Positions 53,097 through 62,756 of a DNA stretch of 64,000 bases are shown here, piece by piece. This DNA comes from Gemmatimonadota bacterium (GTDB taxonomy: Bacteria > Latescibacterota > UBA2968): assembly GCA_026705765.1 (NCBI GenBank), contig JAPPAB010000056.1:1-64000 (forward strand), given 5' to 3'. Every line of letters begins with the position of its first letter. The first letter of the stretch is position 1. The translations under genes were made by a program, and so were the position numbers. Below the pieces are notes generated by a model that did no database searches, was not told where the DNA came from, and was given only the letters and a program-made list of their open reading frames with translations.

Positions 53097-53654
53097 CTAA
53101 ACCCGTTCGACATAAGACTGGGTGCGCGTATCAATCTTCAACACATCGCCAATCTCGACAAATAGCGGAACCTGTACTGTTGCCCCGGTTTCCACGCGCG
53201 CGGGCTTTGTCCCGCCAGTAGCTGTATCGCCGCGCAAACCGGGATCGGTTTGATCGACTTTTAATTCTACAAAAATGGGCAGTTCCACACCCAGGGCATT
53301 TCCCTCGGCAATCAGTACATCGACAATTTCATTTTCCTGCAACAGCTTTTGCGCATCGCCCACAATCTCCGTAGATACTTCGTATTGGTCGTAGGTGCGC
53401 GTATCCATAAAAATGTAAAACGCATCCTGCTTGTATAAGTACTGGCACTTCCGTCTTTCCAGACGAACATCATCTACTTTGTCGCCCGACCGAAATGTGC
53501 GATCAATCACAGCGCCCGACATCACACTCTTGAGCTTGGTACGCACGACCGCAGCACCTTTGCCGGGCTTAAAATGCTCAAACTCGGTCATAAAAAAAAG
53601 CTGCCCATCCAGGCGAATAACCATACCATTGCGAAAGTCAGAAGTAGAAACCAT
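53097..53654 (-). CDS. efp: Elongation factor P
   Basis: This 185-residue protein relieves ribosome stalling at proline stretches. It has the three-domain pattern VSTSDFRNGMVIRLDGQLFF, FKPGKGAAVVRTKLK (the modified Lys in PGKG) and, later, VLIAEGNALGVELPIFVELKV and VQVPLFVEIGDVL. The ATG at 53654 follows AAGGAT; earlier in-frame codons are not part of the protein. The enzymes that modify the lysine are not in the window. Confidence 0.96.
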   Translation of the reverse strand: MVSTSDFRNGMVIRLDGQLFFMTEFEHFKPGKGAAVVRTKLKSVMSGAVIDRTFRSGDKVDDVRLERRKCQYLYKQDAFYIFMDTRTYDQYEVSTEIVGDAQKLLQENEIVDVLIAEGNALGVELPIFVELKVDQTDPGLRGDTATGGTKPARVETGATVQVPLFVEIGDVLKIDTRTQSYVERV

Positions 53655-53658
53655 AAAA

Positions 53659-54396
53659 TTATCCTTGCTTTGACGCGCTAAAGCCAATAAGTGGAGGCCG
53701 AGACATAAAAGCATCCCAAAAGGAGTTGTGCTGCTGAGACGGGTGTATAAAGGGACCGACCCATTGAAAATCGGAAAAACCAGCCTTCTGAAAAGCCCAT
53801 TGATACGTTTCTGGTTTGAGAAAATAATTCTTAAACTCAAACTGCGTACCATCTTCATTGATCATCTGATACAAAATAATATCGCCCTCTTCAGGAGAAG
53901 GGGTACACACTTTGTCAAATCCGTATTGGGCAAAGGAAATAGTCCCTCTGGGAACATGCTGGACATTGTCATTAAATCCGATAAATCGTCCTCCTGATCG
54001 TAGTCTATTATAGGCCACTTGGACGAAATTGAGAAGTTCCTCTTTTGTCCCGGCATAATTTAAAAGATACATCGCCACCACAACATCGACAGATTCAGCC
54101 ATATCGAGCTGTGCCACATCTCGATTCAGATACTTGCATCCCAAAGGACGGACGCGTTCTTCTTCTTTTGCCAATTTGATCATTTCTGCGGAAAGATCGA
54201 CGCCTGTGACTTCTGCTGCCCCGGCTTGTTTGATCTTACGCGTGTAAAACCCCTCACCGCAAGCCAGGTCTAATACCGTTGCCCCCTGGATATCTCCCAA
54301 TATCTTAAAAAAAGTATATTCTTCAATATATTTTCGAAATGAAAGTTGCTTGGAATCCCTATAGGCTTCCGCAATTCCATCATACTCCTGATTCAT
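53659..54396 (-). CDS. Class I SAM-dependent methyltransferase
   Basis: This protein of 245 residues has motif I as VLDLACGEGFYTRKI, motif II as VTGVDLSAEMIKLAKEE and motif IV as VDVVVAMYLLNYA. A C-terminal lobe contains FNDNVQHVP and PSQQHNSFW. It resembles small-molecule methyltransferases of the toxoflavin or ubiquinone type, but the substrate is unknown. The ATG at 54396 overlaps the stop region of the TPR gene by 17 bp. Confidence 0.8.
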   Translation of the reverse strand: MNQEYDGIAEAYRDSKQLSFRKYIEEYTFFKILGDIQGATVLDLACGEGFYTRKIKQAGAAEVTGVDLSAEMIKLAKEEERVRPLGCKYLNRDVAQLDMAESVDVVVAMYLLNYAGTKEELLNFVQVAYNRLRSGGRFIGFNDNVQHVPRGTISFAQYGFDKVCTPSPEEGDIILYQMINEDGTQFEFKNYFLKPETYQWAFQKAGFSDFQWVGPFIHPSQQHNSFWDAFMSRPPLIGFSASKQG

Positions 54397-55132
54397 GCCC
54401 CGATTCCTCTGATAAATTCCGCAACTCATCCAGGCGAGCAATAATATGCTCATTGTCTGGTTCGCGTGCAATCACCTGTTCCAAAACTGCGATGGCCTCC
54501 TGAATAAGGCCCTGACTCGCGTACAGATCAGCCAGCGTTTTCGTTGCAATAACAGGGACCTCTCCTCCGGATTTTGGCTCGCGTTTAAGTGACGTAACCA
54601 GCGTATCTAAATCATCCTCGACATCTTCCTCTAAGAGAGCCTGATCAAATGAATCGCTATCAGATACGACTTCACTGTCCTCAGAATCGGTATTCGCGTC
54701 TGCAGACTCAGAACTCAGGTCTTGCTCCTCTTCAACCTCCTCGCCCTTGAGTTTGCGAATCTGCTCTATAAGTTCGGGACAAAAGGGATCGCGTGCCTGA
54801 GCCTGTTCAAAGTATTTGAGCGCGAGGTCGCCGCGGTCCAATTGCAAAGCGATTTTGCCCATATACCAATGTGCGGCAAGATGACCTGCATCTAATTGCA
54901 GTACCCTGTGAAATACCAGACGTGCTTCTTCATAATGCCCGGCCGCCTGATAGCATTTACCCATCACCACATGGCCTGCCGTATAAGACGGGCGATAGCG
55001 CAATCCTCGGTGACACACCTCAATTGCGCGTGCGACCTCTCCCTGCTGCAACAACCCATCTGCCAGACGTGCAAATAAAATGGAGGTCGGATTTTGATCA
55101 CAGATTTTTTGAAGTTTTTCTATTTCCAACAT
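54380..55132 (-). CDS. TPR-repeat protein with acidic linker
   Basis: This protein of about 250 residues begins with tetratricopeptide repeats (AHWYMGKIALQLDRGDLALKYF, ARLVFHRVLQLDAGHLAA and a first repeat before). It continues with an acidic Ser/Asp/Glu linker of about 50 residues, and ends with another TPR-like segment near LADLYASQGLIQEAIAVLEQ. It should mediate protein contacts. The start is uncertain: ATG at 55132 or at 55165 further upstream. Confidence 0.75.
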   Translation of the reverse strand: MLEIEKLQKICDQNPTSILFARLADGLLQQGEVARAIEVCHRGLRYRPSYTAGHVVMGKCYQAAGHYEEARLVFHRVLQLDAGHLAAHWYMGKIALQLDRGDLALKYFEQAQARDPFCPELIEQIRKLKGEEVEEEQDLSSESADANTDSEDSEVVSDSDSFDQALLEEDVEDDLDTLVTSLKREPKSGGEVPVIATKTLADLYASQGLIQEAIAVLEQVIAREPDNEHIIARLDELRNLSEESGHESGV

Positions 55133-55366
55133 AGAAGTAAATTGCCCCTGAAAAAGATCGGGCATAATAGAAAAAAGGTCCGAAATTGTCAACGACAAAT
55201 AGAGATTAAACCGGATCTTATTTCATTTTTCTCGCGCTGTCTTCTCGCACAATTACACAAGAAAAGATTAACGCGCAACAAAATCGTTCTCAAATGTAAA
55301 AAATCTGACCAAAAAATCCAATGCAAAATCAGCCAATAATTTCGACGATTCCCGATGTGATTTACC

Positions 55367-55395
55367 TTGTCTCATAAGCGTGAAATGGATATATT
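55367..55395 (+). promoter_or_regulatory. Possible promoter of chrA in a 340-bp gene-free gap
   Basis: TTGTCT at 55367-55372 and TATATT at 55390-55395 are exactly 17 bp apart, about 78 bp before the chrA start at 55473. The gap 55133-55472 separates diverging genes and is AT-rich. No other feature is clear in it. Confidence 0.45.
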
Positions 55396-55472
55396 TCCTC
55401 TTCACAAAGAGAAGCAAAATTATCCGTAACATTGATGTTTAACAATCTGTTACGCTTACAAGGAGCATCTTA

Positions 55473-55994
55473 ATGGAGCTATTCCGTCTGTTTGTTTCAT
55501 TCACTAAAGTCGGCATCTTTGCTTATGGCGGCGGCCCTTCGATGATCCCGCTCATTCAAGAAGAAGTCGTCGATCGCAATGCGTGGATGACCATAGAAGA
55601 ATTTACAGACGCGCTTGCGATGGGCTATGCACTTCCCGGTCCCATCGCCACCAAAATGGCTGCGTATATAGGATACCAGGTCGCCGACACACCCGGCCTT
55701 TTGGTCGCGCTCTTTGGCACGGTATTCCCCTCATTGCTCATGATGATGATCCTCGGTCTGTTTTTCATGAACTACAAGGATACGCCGCTCGTACAGGCCA
55801 TGCTCAAAGCCGTGCGCCCGGCAGTAGTCGGGCTTTTAATCGTCGTAGTCTGGGAAATGTGCCCCAAATCCGTTACCTCCTGGCACACTGCCCTGATTGC
55901 GGTTGCTGCATTTGTAGCCATCAACTTTCTCAATCTGCATCCCGCCCTGGCCATTGTTGTAACCGCAGCCCTTGGCCTGGCATTTTATCGATAA
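55473..55994 (+). CDS. Chromate transporter (ChrA family), single-domain form
   Basis: This 173-residue membrane protein has the family motif FTKVGIFAYGGGPSMIPLIQ at the N-terminus and DALAMGYALPGPIATKMAAY next. About five further membrane segments follow. Single-domain members usually occur in two adjacent genes that work as a pair. Here only one is present, followed directly by bioB. The substrate may be chromate, but other anions are possible. Confidence 0.85.
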   Translation: MELFRLFVSFTKVGIFAYGGGPSMIPLIQEEVVDRNAWMTIEEFTDALAMGYALPGPIATKMAAYIGYQVADTPGLLVALFGTVFPSLLMMMILGLFFMNYKDTPLVQAMLKAVRPAVVGLLIVVVWEMCPKSVTSWHTALIAVAAFVAINFLNLHPALAIVVTAALGLAFYR

Positions 55995-56023
55995 CCCAAA
56001 AGTATAGACATTCAGGACATACT

Positions 56024-57052
56024 ATGTACACTTTTTATGCCCAAAAGTCGCTCTTCGATACCGGCTTGTCAACCGCTGAAATGCACGCTGTTCTTCAAAC
56101 GCCCGACCGCGATATTCTACCGCTTTTACACGCAGCATATCAGGTGCGCCATCATTATTTTGGGCGCAAAGTACACATCCATGTGCTGATGAATGCCAAA
56201 AGTGGCTTGTGTCCCGAAGATTGTGCCTATTGCTCGCAATCGGCTGTCTCAAACGCACCGATTGATAAATATCCCCTGCGACCATCTCGCGAGATGATAG
56301 ATGCAGCCCGCGAAGCCAAAGAAAACGGTGCGTATCGATACTGCATAGTCACGAGCGGACGCGCACCCACCGACAATGAAGTTGATGCTATCACAGATGT
56401 CGTGCGCCAGATCAAACGGGAAGTAGATATCGACATTTGTTGTTGTTTGGGCTTGCTAACTGGCGAAAAAGCACAGCGCCTAAAAAACGCTGGCGTCGAT
56501 CGCGTAAACCACAATCTCAACACCAGCAAAGCGCACACGCCGCATATTGTATCTACACACACCTACGAAGACCGCCTGAAAACCCTGCACAACATCCAAA
56601 AAGCGGGCCTGGATACGTGCAGTGGCGGCATTATCGGCATGGGAGAAACCCACGATGATATAATTGATATGGCCGTGTCTTTGCGCGACCTTGACGTCAA
56701 CTCCATCCCCGTCAATTTCCTGCACCCCATCGCGGGCACACCCCTGTCAAATCGAAATTCCTTGACCCCACACGATTGTCTGCGCGCATTGTGTCTGTTC
56801 CGATTTGTCAACCCCTCAACCGAAATTCGCGTGGCGGGTGGCCGAGAGAAAAACCTCCGGGCCCTCCAACCCCTATCACTTTATCCCGCCAACTCGCTCT
56901 TCATGGAGGGATATTTGACCACCGGTGGCATGGATATAGAGAATACGCACCAGATGATCGCCGATCTGGGATTTGAAGTTGAAACGATTCAAAGCGAATC
57001 GAAAAGCGATCAGCTTCTGGCGATAGGCACACCAGTACACGCTCAACAGTAA
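56024..57052 (+). CDS. bioB: Biotin synthase
   Basis: This 342-residue radical-SAM enzyme inserts sulfur into dethiobiotin. The motif CPEDCAYC (C-x3-C-x2-C) binds the 4Fe-4S cluster. Other family features are SGRAPTDNEV, the DICCCLGLL strand, VNHNLNTSKAH, LHPIAGTPLSN and RVAGGREKNLR (2Fe-2S site). The ATG at 56024 follows CAGGACA; the long frame upstream of it covers chrA and is not coding. Biotin would serve accB/accC. Confidence 0.95.
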   Translation: MYTFYAQKSLFDTGLSTAEMHAVLQTPDRDILPLLHAAYQVRHHYFGRKVHIHVLMNAKSGLCPEDCAYCSQSAVSNAPIDKYPLRPSREMIDAAREAKENGAYRYCIVTSGRAPTDNEVDAITDVVRQIKREVDIDICCCLGLLTGEKAQRLKNAGVDRVNHNLNTSKAHTPHIVSTHTYEDRLKTLHNIQKAGLDTCSGGIIGMGETHDDIIDMAVSLRDLDVNSIPVNFLHPIAGTPLSNRNSLTPHDCLRALCLFRFVNPSTEIRVAGGREKNLRALQPLSLYPANSLFMEGYLTTGGMDIENTHQMIADLGFEVETIQSESKSDQLLAIGTPVHAQQ

Positions 57053-57060
57053 AAACGAAT

Positions 57061-58938
57061 ATGTCGATCTACGAAAAAAAATACGACGTCATTGTCGTTG
57101 GCGGCGGACATGCAGGTGCAGAAGCTGCACTGGCCTCTGCGCGCATGGGAAGTGAAACACTACTGCTGACCATGAACCTCGACACCATCGCACAGATGTC
57201 GTGCAACCCGGCCATTGGCGGCATAGCAAAAGGCCACATGGTGCGCGAAATTGACGCTCTGGGCGGTGAAATGGCGCGCAATATAGACACCACGGGTCTG
57301 CAATTTCGCATGCTCAACCGGCGCAGAGGACCCGCTGTACAGGCACCACGAGCGCAGGCGGACAAAAAAGCATATCAGTTTCGCATAAAAGAAGTAGTCG
57401 AAAACCAGCCACACCTCGATGTCAAACAGGGCTTGCTCGAAGACCTCGTGGTCAAAAACAGACGCATTGAAGGCGTGGTCACCAAAGCCAAAACGGTTTT
57501 TGCCGCCAAAACTGTAATCCTGACCACGGGCACCTTCCTCAAGGGCCTCATTCATGTAGGCGATTTCTCCTACAGCGCGGGGCGCGCAGGTGAGCAAGCC
57601 GCCGACAAAGCATCCGATGGTCTCTCCCAACTCGGCTTTGAACTCGGGCGGCTCAAAACAGGCACCCCACCGCGCGTCAATGCGCGCAGCATCGACTTTG
57701 GCGCCTGCGAAGAGCAACCAGGTGATCCAGATCCCCGGCCCTTTTCCTACCATACCGACGCCATCGAGCAAGAGCAACTCAGTTGTCATCTCACAATGAC
57801 CGTGCCCAAAACGCACGATATTATTCGCAGCAATCTGGATCGCTCGGCCATGTACAGCGGGCGCATCCAGGGAGTGGGACCGCGATATTGTCCCTCGGTA
57901 GAAGACAAAATTGTGCGTTTTCCCGACAAGGAAGGGCATCAAATTTTTCTCGAGCCCGAAGGATATCACACCCTTGAAATCTATCTCAATGGCCTGTCGA
58001 TGAGCCTGCCCGAAGATGTGCAGGTCGAGGTTGTACGCAGCATTCCCGGTCTCGAACGGGCCGAGATCATGCGCCCGGCCTATGCCGTCGAATACGACTA
58101 TGTACCCCCGACGCAAATCCATCCCACCCTGGAAACAAAACCCATCACCGGTTTGTTTTTTGCTGGACAAATCAATGGCACCACTGGATACGAAGAAGCC
58201 GCTGGTCAGGGAATTATGGCGGGCATCAACGCCGCCTTAACAGCCCGGGGCGACGATCCCATAATCCTGGACCGCTCGCAGGCCTATATCGGCGTTCTAA
58301 TTGACGACCTCGTGACCAAAGGCACTGAAGAACCCTATCGCATGTTTACCTCACTGGCCGAATACCGCCTGCTCTTGCGCCAGGATAACGCGGATTTGCG
58401 CCTGTGCGAACTCGGGCGCAAAATTGGATTGCTTTCCGACGAGGCGTATAACCGTTTTTGCAAGCGAAAAAAACAAATCGATAAAGAAATCGAACGGCTG
58501 CGCTCAACGCGCCTCACCCCAATCGACAATGTCCAAACAACCCTCAAAGCGTCGCATTCTTCTCCTTTGAAACGCGCAGTGACACTCGCCGAACTTTTGC
58601 GACGACCAGAATTGTCATACGACATAGTCACACAATTGTCACCTGCTGCTAAAGACCTGCCTGAGGATGTGTGTGAATCGGTCGAAATCGAACTCAAATA
58701 CGAGGGATATCTCGATCGGCAAGAAGAACAGGTGCAGCGCTTTCACAATTTGGAAAAAAAATACATTCCCGAAAACTTTGACTATGCCGCCATCGCGGCT
58801 TTGCGAAATGAAGCTATTGAAAAATTCATCCGCATCAGACCTCGATCACTGGGACAGGCATCTCGTATTCCGGGCATTTCCCCTGCGGATATTTCTCTAC
58901 TTATGATCATGCTAAAAAAACGCGGTATTCCCGTATGA
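57061..58938 (+). CDS. mnmG: tRNA uridine-5-carboxymethylaminomethyl modification enzyme
   Basis: This 625-residue FAD protein works with MnmE to modify U34 of some tRNAs. It has VIVVGGGHAGAEAALASARMG at the N-terminus (FAD binding), CNPAIGGIAKGH, TGTFLKGLIHVGD and FAGQINGTTGYEEAAGQG (second FAD motif). The helical C-terminus contains RNEAIEKFIRIRPRSLGQA. The ATG is 9 bp after bioB. It overlaps the next gene by 4 bp. Confidence 0.97.
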   Translation: MSIYEKKYDVIVVGGGHAGAEAALASARMGSETLLLTMNLDTIAQMSCNPAIGGIAKGHMVREIDALGGEMARNIDTTGLQFRMLNRRRGPAVQAPRAQADKKAYQFRIKEVVENQPHLDVKQGLLEDLVVKNRRIEGVVTKAKTVFAAKTVILTTGTFLKGLIHVGDFSYSAGRAGEQAADKASDGLSQLGFELGRLKTGTPPRVNARSIDFGACEEQPGDPDPRPFSYHTDAIEQEQLSCHLTMTVPKTHDIIRSNLDRSAMYSGRIQGVGPRYCPSVEDKIVRFPDKEGHQIFLEPEGYHTLEIYLNGLSMSLPEDVQVEVVRSIPGLERAEIMRPAYAVEYDYVPPTQIHPTLETKPITGLFFAGQINGTTGYEEAAGQGIMAGINAALTARGDDPIILDRSQAYIGVLIDDLVTKGTEEPYRMFTSLAEYRLLLRQDNADLRLCELGRKIGLLSDEAYNRFCKRKKQIDKEIERLRSTRLTPIDNVQTTLKASHSSPLKRAVTLAELLRRPELSYDIVTQLSPAAKDLPEDVCESVEIELKYEGYLDRQEEQVQRFHNLEKKYIPENFDYAAIAALRNEAIEKFIRIRPRSLGQASRIPGISPADISLLMIMLKKRGIPV

Positions 58939-59765
58939 AACTCCATCCCGAACAAATCCACGCCATTGTATCGCTACTATCGGACTGTTCCCCCGACATT
59001 GCGGATCGTTTGCGCCAAAAACTGTATGATATGGGTGAAAAGGCCACACGCGAAATCCACAGAGCCTGCGCCGAAGACTCACGCGCACACCGGGAAGTCA
59101 GCCGCGTACTCAGGCAATTTAGAGAACCGTCTCTGGACATGCGGTTTCGCGATCTCACACGCGACCAACACGGCGACATTGCCCTTGAAGAAGGCGTCTT
59201 TACCCTCGCGCGATTTGGATATCCCGACCTCGATGAAAGTGCTTACAAAACGCGTCTGGGATACATGGCCTTTGAACTCGCGCCCAAAATTGCCCCCGAC
59301 GATCATCCCATTCGCATCATTCGCACGCTCAATCATTATCTCTTTGAAGAGCAAGGGTTTCACGCATCTACACACCGTGATCCCGACGACACGTATTTCA
59401 ACCGCGTGCTCGATCGCAAGCGCGGCTGGCCAATCACGCTCTCAGCGGTCTATCTCATTCTCGCACAACGCCTTGAATTACCTATCGCAGGCGTTGCTTT
59501 GCCCAAGCACTACATCGTCAAATACATCCACAACGATCAACATATTTATATTGATCCACACAACCGGGGTCAGATCCTCACGGCAAATGAATGCGCCGAT
59601 CTCATTGGTGAAAAAATCTCGGACGATCTTTTTTCTAAAGCCAGCAACTCCTTCACACTCTTTCGCATGATGAACAACCTCAGATATACATATCTAAACC
59701 TGGGCGACCCAAACCGCGCCAAAAAACTCGAACATCTCATGGACATCCTTCAGCCCGATATATGA
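58935..59765 (+). CDS. SirB1/transglutaminase-like protein with TPR-like end
   Basis: This 276-residue protein has a helical N-terminus ([21 protein letters not shown]) and a SirB1-type core with [22 protein letters not shown] and [13 protein letters not shown]. The usual transglutaminase Cys is replaced by Pro or Ile near GWPI, so protease activity is not expected. A short TPR-like C-terminus ends the chain. The exact role is unknown. Related genes sit in core operons near smpB, mnmG or rdgB. Confidence 0.8.
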   Translation: MKLHPEQIHAIVSLLSDCSPDIADRLRQKLYDMGEKATREIHRACAEDSRAHREVSRVLRQFREPSLDMRFRDLTRDQHGDIALEEGVFTLARFGYPDLDESAYKTRLGYMAFELAPKIAPDDHPIRIIRTLNHYLFEEQGFHASTHRDPDDTYFNRVLDRKRGWPITLSAVYLILAQRLELPIAGVALPKHYIVKYIHNDQHIYIDPHNRGQILTANECADLIGEKISDDLFSKASNSFTLFRMMNNLRYTYLNLGDPNRAKKLEHLMDILQPDI

Positions 59766-59776
59766 GCGAGGTGCCA

Positions 59777-60247
59777 ATGTCAGAAAGCATCAAAATCATC
59801 GCGCAAAACCGAAAGGCGCGGCGTGACTACCACATCCTCAGCACGTATGAAGCCGGCCTGCAATTGCGGGGCACAGAAGTCAAAGCCCTGCGCGAAGGCC
59901 GTGCCAACTTGAAAGATGGCTACGCGCGTATTGAAGATGGGGAAGCTTATTTGCACAACACGCATATCAGCGAATATGCACAGGGCAACCAGTTTAATCA
60001 CGACACCGAGCGCAAACGCAAATTACTGCTCCACCGCCATGAAATCAATCGCCTGAGAGGATATATCAACGAAAGAGGCCACACATTAATCCCCCTCAAA
60101 CTCTATTTTAAACGCGGCAAAGCCAAAGTCGAACTCGGCGTGGCACGCGGCAAAAAACAATTTGACAAGCGGCGCGATATTGCCCGCCGAGATGCCCAGC
60201 GCGAAGTCGAACAAGCGCTGAAATCACGCATCCGCAACGGGAGGTAA
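59777..60247 (+). CDS. smpB: SsrA-binding protein
   Basis: This protein of 156 residues binds tmRNA to rescue stalled ribosomes. It has the family pattern [55 protein letters not shown] and the basic C-terminal [10 protein letters not shown](R). The ATG at 59777 follows GAGG; a start 15 bp earlier is also possible. The tmRNA gene itself is not in the window. The next gene continues in the same frame after its stop. Confidence 0.95.
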   Translation: MSESIKIIAQNRKARRDYHILSTYEAGLQLRGTEVKALREGRANLKDGYARIEDGEAYLHNTHISEYAQGNQFNHDTERKRKLLLHRHEINRLRGYINERGHTLIPLKLYFKRGKAKVELGVARGKKQFDKRRDIARRDAQREVEQALKSRIRNGR

Positions 60248-60250
60248 ATC

Positions 60251-61168
60251 ATCACATCTTCACAAACAACAGGCATTGACCTCCCCCCCGATGACCTGGG
60301 CTACTACTACGACCCCCATGTCGAAGCGGGTCTTCACGGCAAAATCAAACTCTCTTCAAAAGTCCTCGAGCACTGTCGATGCGGCGGCAAGTCGCCTTTT
60401 ATGGTCCTTGATACAAAGAGCAGCGAACCCATCTGGTGCCCGTGTTATTCCTTTCGGATGAAGAGGCTCCATGTTGATAAGTACATCCGAAAATCGGGCA
60501 TTCCCGATCGATTTCGCTTTAAGTTCTTACAGGACTTTAAGGTGCAGTACGACAATGGGCAAGACATCCCAGCAGCGAGACGGCTTAAAGCCGTTTTTTT
60601 GAGGGATTATATTGAAAGCAAAAAAGAATCAACCAAAGGCTTATATTTGTGGGGTGAACCAGGCCGAGGAAAAACTTACTTTGCATATATCTTGCTCAAC
60701 GAACTCATTTTTCGATTTGTAAAACCCGGCAAATTCATCTCACTCTCAAAGAGCTTTCACGAAATCAGACGCACATTTGACGAAAGCAGTGACACGCATG
60801 GGCAGGCTATGCCCATGATTGACGTATTGAGCAATGTGCCCTATCTCGTCATCGACGACTTTGGCGTGCAGCGCAATACCGAATGGGAAATGGAAATTCT
60901 CTACAACCTCATTGATGCCCGCTATGCCAATCGACGCCTGACATTTGTGACCACAAATCAGAAAGTTGATGAATTGAAAGATCTCGCGCAGGGGCGCATC
61001 TATTCTCGCTTTCTCGAAATGTGTCATATCATTCACGTTGACGGGCACGACTTCCGAGAATTGGGCAATCCGCAAGGATCGGCCATCAGTAAGCAAACAG
61101 ACGCACAGCCCACAATAGGGCGGGACAGAATAATAGATGAACAGGCACAGGCCGGAGGCATGGCGTAG
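60251..61168 (+). CDS. DnaC/DnaI-like ATPase with N-terminal zinc-finger-like region, uncertain start
   Basis: The ATPase part has LWGEPGRGKTYFA (Walker A), LVIDDFGVQRNTEWEME (Walker B) and a conserved RIYSRFLEMC near the end. This is the pattern of the IstB/DnaC helicase-loader group. The frame continues upstream of the first ATG (60401) to the smpB stop, and that stretch encodes CRCGG plus WCPCY, a C-x-C/C-x-C pair like DnaI zinc regions. There is no ATG, GTG or TTG in it, but an ATC at 60251 lies 6 bp after GGGAGG. The true start is therefore uncertain. The chain has up to 305 residues. Confidence 0.7.
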   Translation: MTSSQTTGIDLPPDDLGYYYDPHVEAGLHGKIKLSSKVLEHCRCGGKSPFMVLDTKSSEPIWCPCYSFRMKRLHVDKYIRKSGIPDRFRFKFLQDFKVQYDNGQDIPAARRLKAVFLRDYIESKKESTKGLYLWGEPGRGKTYFAYILLNELIFRFVKPGKFISLSKSFHEIRRTFDESSDTHGQAMPMIDVLSNVPYLVIDDFGVQRNTEWEMEILYNLIDARYANRRLTFVTTNQKVDELKDLAQGRIYSRFLEMCHIIHVDGHDFRELGNPQGSAISKQTDAQPTIGRDRIIDEQAQAGGMA

Positions 61169-61210
61169 CTACATTCTACAACGGGCGAAGCAGAGTCACT
61201 CTCTTCCGTT

Positions 61211-61232
61211 AATTCGTCTATTCGTCTATTCG
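61211..61232. repeat. GAATAGAC-type repeat, locus 3
   Basis: AATTCGTCTATTCGTCTATT followed by CG is the inverted orientation of the unit. It sits between the DnaC-like gene and rph, just before the rph ribosome site. No second arm is present. Confidence 0.75.
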
Positions 61233-61246
61233 CCAAAGGAGCATTT

Positions 61247-61963
61247 ATGAGCCAGCGCAAAGATGGACGCCGCCCAGACCAATTGCGTCCCGCGAGTATT
61301 GAACGCGGATTTATGAAACACGCCGAGGGATCGGCACTGATCAAAATGGGTGACACACACGTTATATGCACAGCGAGTGTTGAGAACCGCGTACCCCATT
61401 TTCTCGTGGGAAAAAACACGGGCTGGATCACGGCGGAATACGCCATGTTGCCCCGTTCAACCCATACGCGCAGCGAGCGCGAAACGCGCGGCACTAAGGG
61501 CCGAACCCAGGAAATTCAACGCCTGATTGGCCGCGCACTGCGCGCCGTAATCGACCTCAAAAAACTCGGCTCGCGCACCCTCTGGATCGACTGCGATGTG
61601 TTACAGGCCGATGGCGGCACCCGCACAGCCTCAATTTCGGGTGCTTATGTCGCAGTCGTCGATGCGATTGACAAGCTCAAAAAAGAGGGCAGAATTACAA
61701 AAAATCCTCTTGGTGATTCCATCGCAGCCGTCAGCGCGGGCATCATTGACAACACGCCCATGCTCGATTTGTGTTATGCCGAAGATGCAACCGCCGAAGT
61801 GGATATGAACATCGTCATGACCGGTCAGGGCAACTTCGTCGAGGTACAGGGCACAGCCGAGGGAAATCCCTTCACATTCGACCAGATGCAACACCTCATT
61901 GCCCTCGGCCAAAAGGGCATCTCCGAAATCACGCAACTCCAGCGTGATGTTTTAGCACAATAG
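61247..61963 (+). CDS. rph: Ribonuclease PH
   Basis: This 238-residue phosphorolytic exoribonuclease trims tRNA 3' ends. It has [54 protein letters not shown] and a late [15 protein letters not shown]. The ATG at 61247 follows AAAGGAG. It is followed 11 bp later by rdgB, a common order. Confidence 0.97.
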   Translation: MSQRKDGRRPDQLRPASIERGFMKHAEGSALIKMGDTHVICTASVENRVPHFLVGKNTGWITAEYAMLPRSTHTRSERETRGTKGRTQEIQRLIGRALRAVIDLKKLGSRTLWIDCDVLQADGGTRTASISGAYVAVVDAIDKLKKEGRITKNPLGDSIAAVSAGIIDNTPMLDLCYAEDATAEVDMNIVMTGQGNFVEVQGTAEGNPFTFDQMQHLIALGQKGISEITQLQRDVLAQ

Positions 61964-61974
61964 TAATCAAACCC

Positions 61975-62580
61975 ATGCCTACCCTCATACTCGCCACCCG
62001 CAATCAGGGCAAGCGCAGGGAAATCCAGGACATGCTCGGCTCTGATATCCAGGTACAATCGCTCGAAGCGTTTCCCAATGCGCCCGAAGTAATCGAAGAC
62101 GGCGACACCTTTGAAGCCAATGCCAAAAAAAAAGCCCGTGAAATTGCAAAATACACGGGCTTGCCTGCTTTGGCCGATGACTCTGGCCTTGTGGTCGATG
62201 CCTTAAACGGCGCACCCGGCATATATTCTGCGCGTTATGCCGGAGAGAACGCCACAGATGAAACAAATAATGCCAAACTCGTCGAAAATCTACGCAGAAT
62301 TCCCGCGAAACAGCGCACCGCGCACTTTTGCTGCGCAATGGCTCTCGCCACACCCAATGGCCACGTGCAGACCGCTGAGGCTATATGGAAGGGCCGCATC
62401 CTCACAACACCCCGGGGCGAGAATGGCTTTGGTTACGATCCGCTCTTTTTCATTCCCACCCACAATTGCACTTCCGCCGAACTGTCTTCTGACGAAAAAA
62501 ATCGCATCAGCCACCGGGGCCAGGCTCTGAGTGCCATCTTACCCCTCATACTCGACCTCTTGAGAGCACCTATACCATGA
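61975..62580 (+). CDS. rdgB: Non-canonical purine NTP pyrophosphatase (XTP/dITPase)
   Basis: This 201-residue protein removes dITP and XTP from nucleotide pools. It has LILATRNQGKRREIQDML at the start, GLPALADDSGLVVDALNGAPG, YSARYAGENATDE and a late SDEKNRISHRGQAL. The ATG at 61975 is chosen as the first in-frame ATG. It overlaps the next small gene by 4 bp (ATGA). Confidence 0.96.
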   Translation: MPTLILATRNQGKRREIQDMLGSDIQVQSLEAFPNAPEVIEDGDTFEANAKKKAREIAKYTGLPALADDSGLVVDALNGAPGIYSARYAGENATDETNNAKLVENLRRIPAKQRTAHFCCAMALATPNGHVQTAEAIWKGRILTTPRGENGFGYDPLFFIPTHNCTSAELSSDEKNRISHRGQALSAILPLILDLLRAPIP

Positions 62581-62726
62581 GCGATCCCAACATCCCCCCC
62601 AAATGGCACCAAAAAAATGGGTTTGTGCTCCTCTGCGTCGCTATCTTTATTATCCTCGCAATAATTTTACTACTCTATGTACGCGGCATTGATCCCGTCA
62701 TTGCAGAATTTTATATCTTCCAATAA
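62577..62726 (+). CDS. Tiny single-pass membrane protein
   Basis: This 49-residue frame begins in the rdgB stop (ATGA), which points to translational coupling. It has a polar start (SDPNIPPKWHQKN), one hydrophobic segment (FVLLCVAIFIILAIILLLY) and a short tail. It has no recognisable family. The position and membrane segment make it likely to be real. Confidence 0.5.
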   Translation: MSDPNIPPKWHQKNGFVLLCVAIFIILAIILLLYVRGIDPVIAEFYIFQ

Positions 62727-62756
62727 CGACACTCTGGAAAGCACAAGGAGCAAATA

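Noticed and set aside
55583-56023. Long in-frame extension upstream of bioB
   Set aside because: It overlaps chrA in another frame, has no family similarity and makes bioB far too long. The ATG at 56024 matches the normal start.
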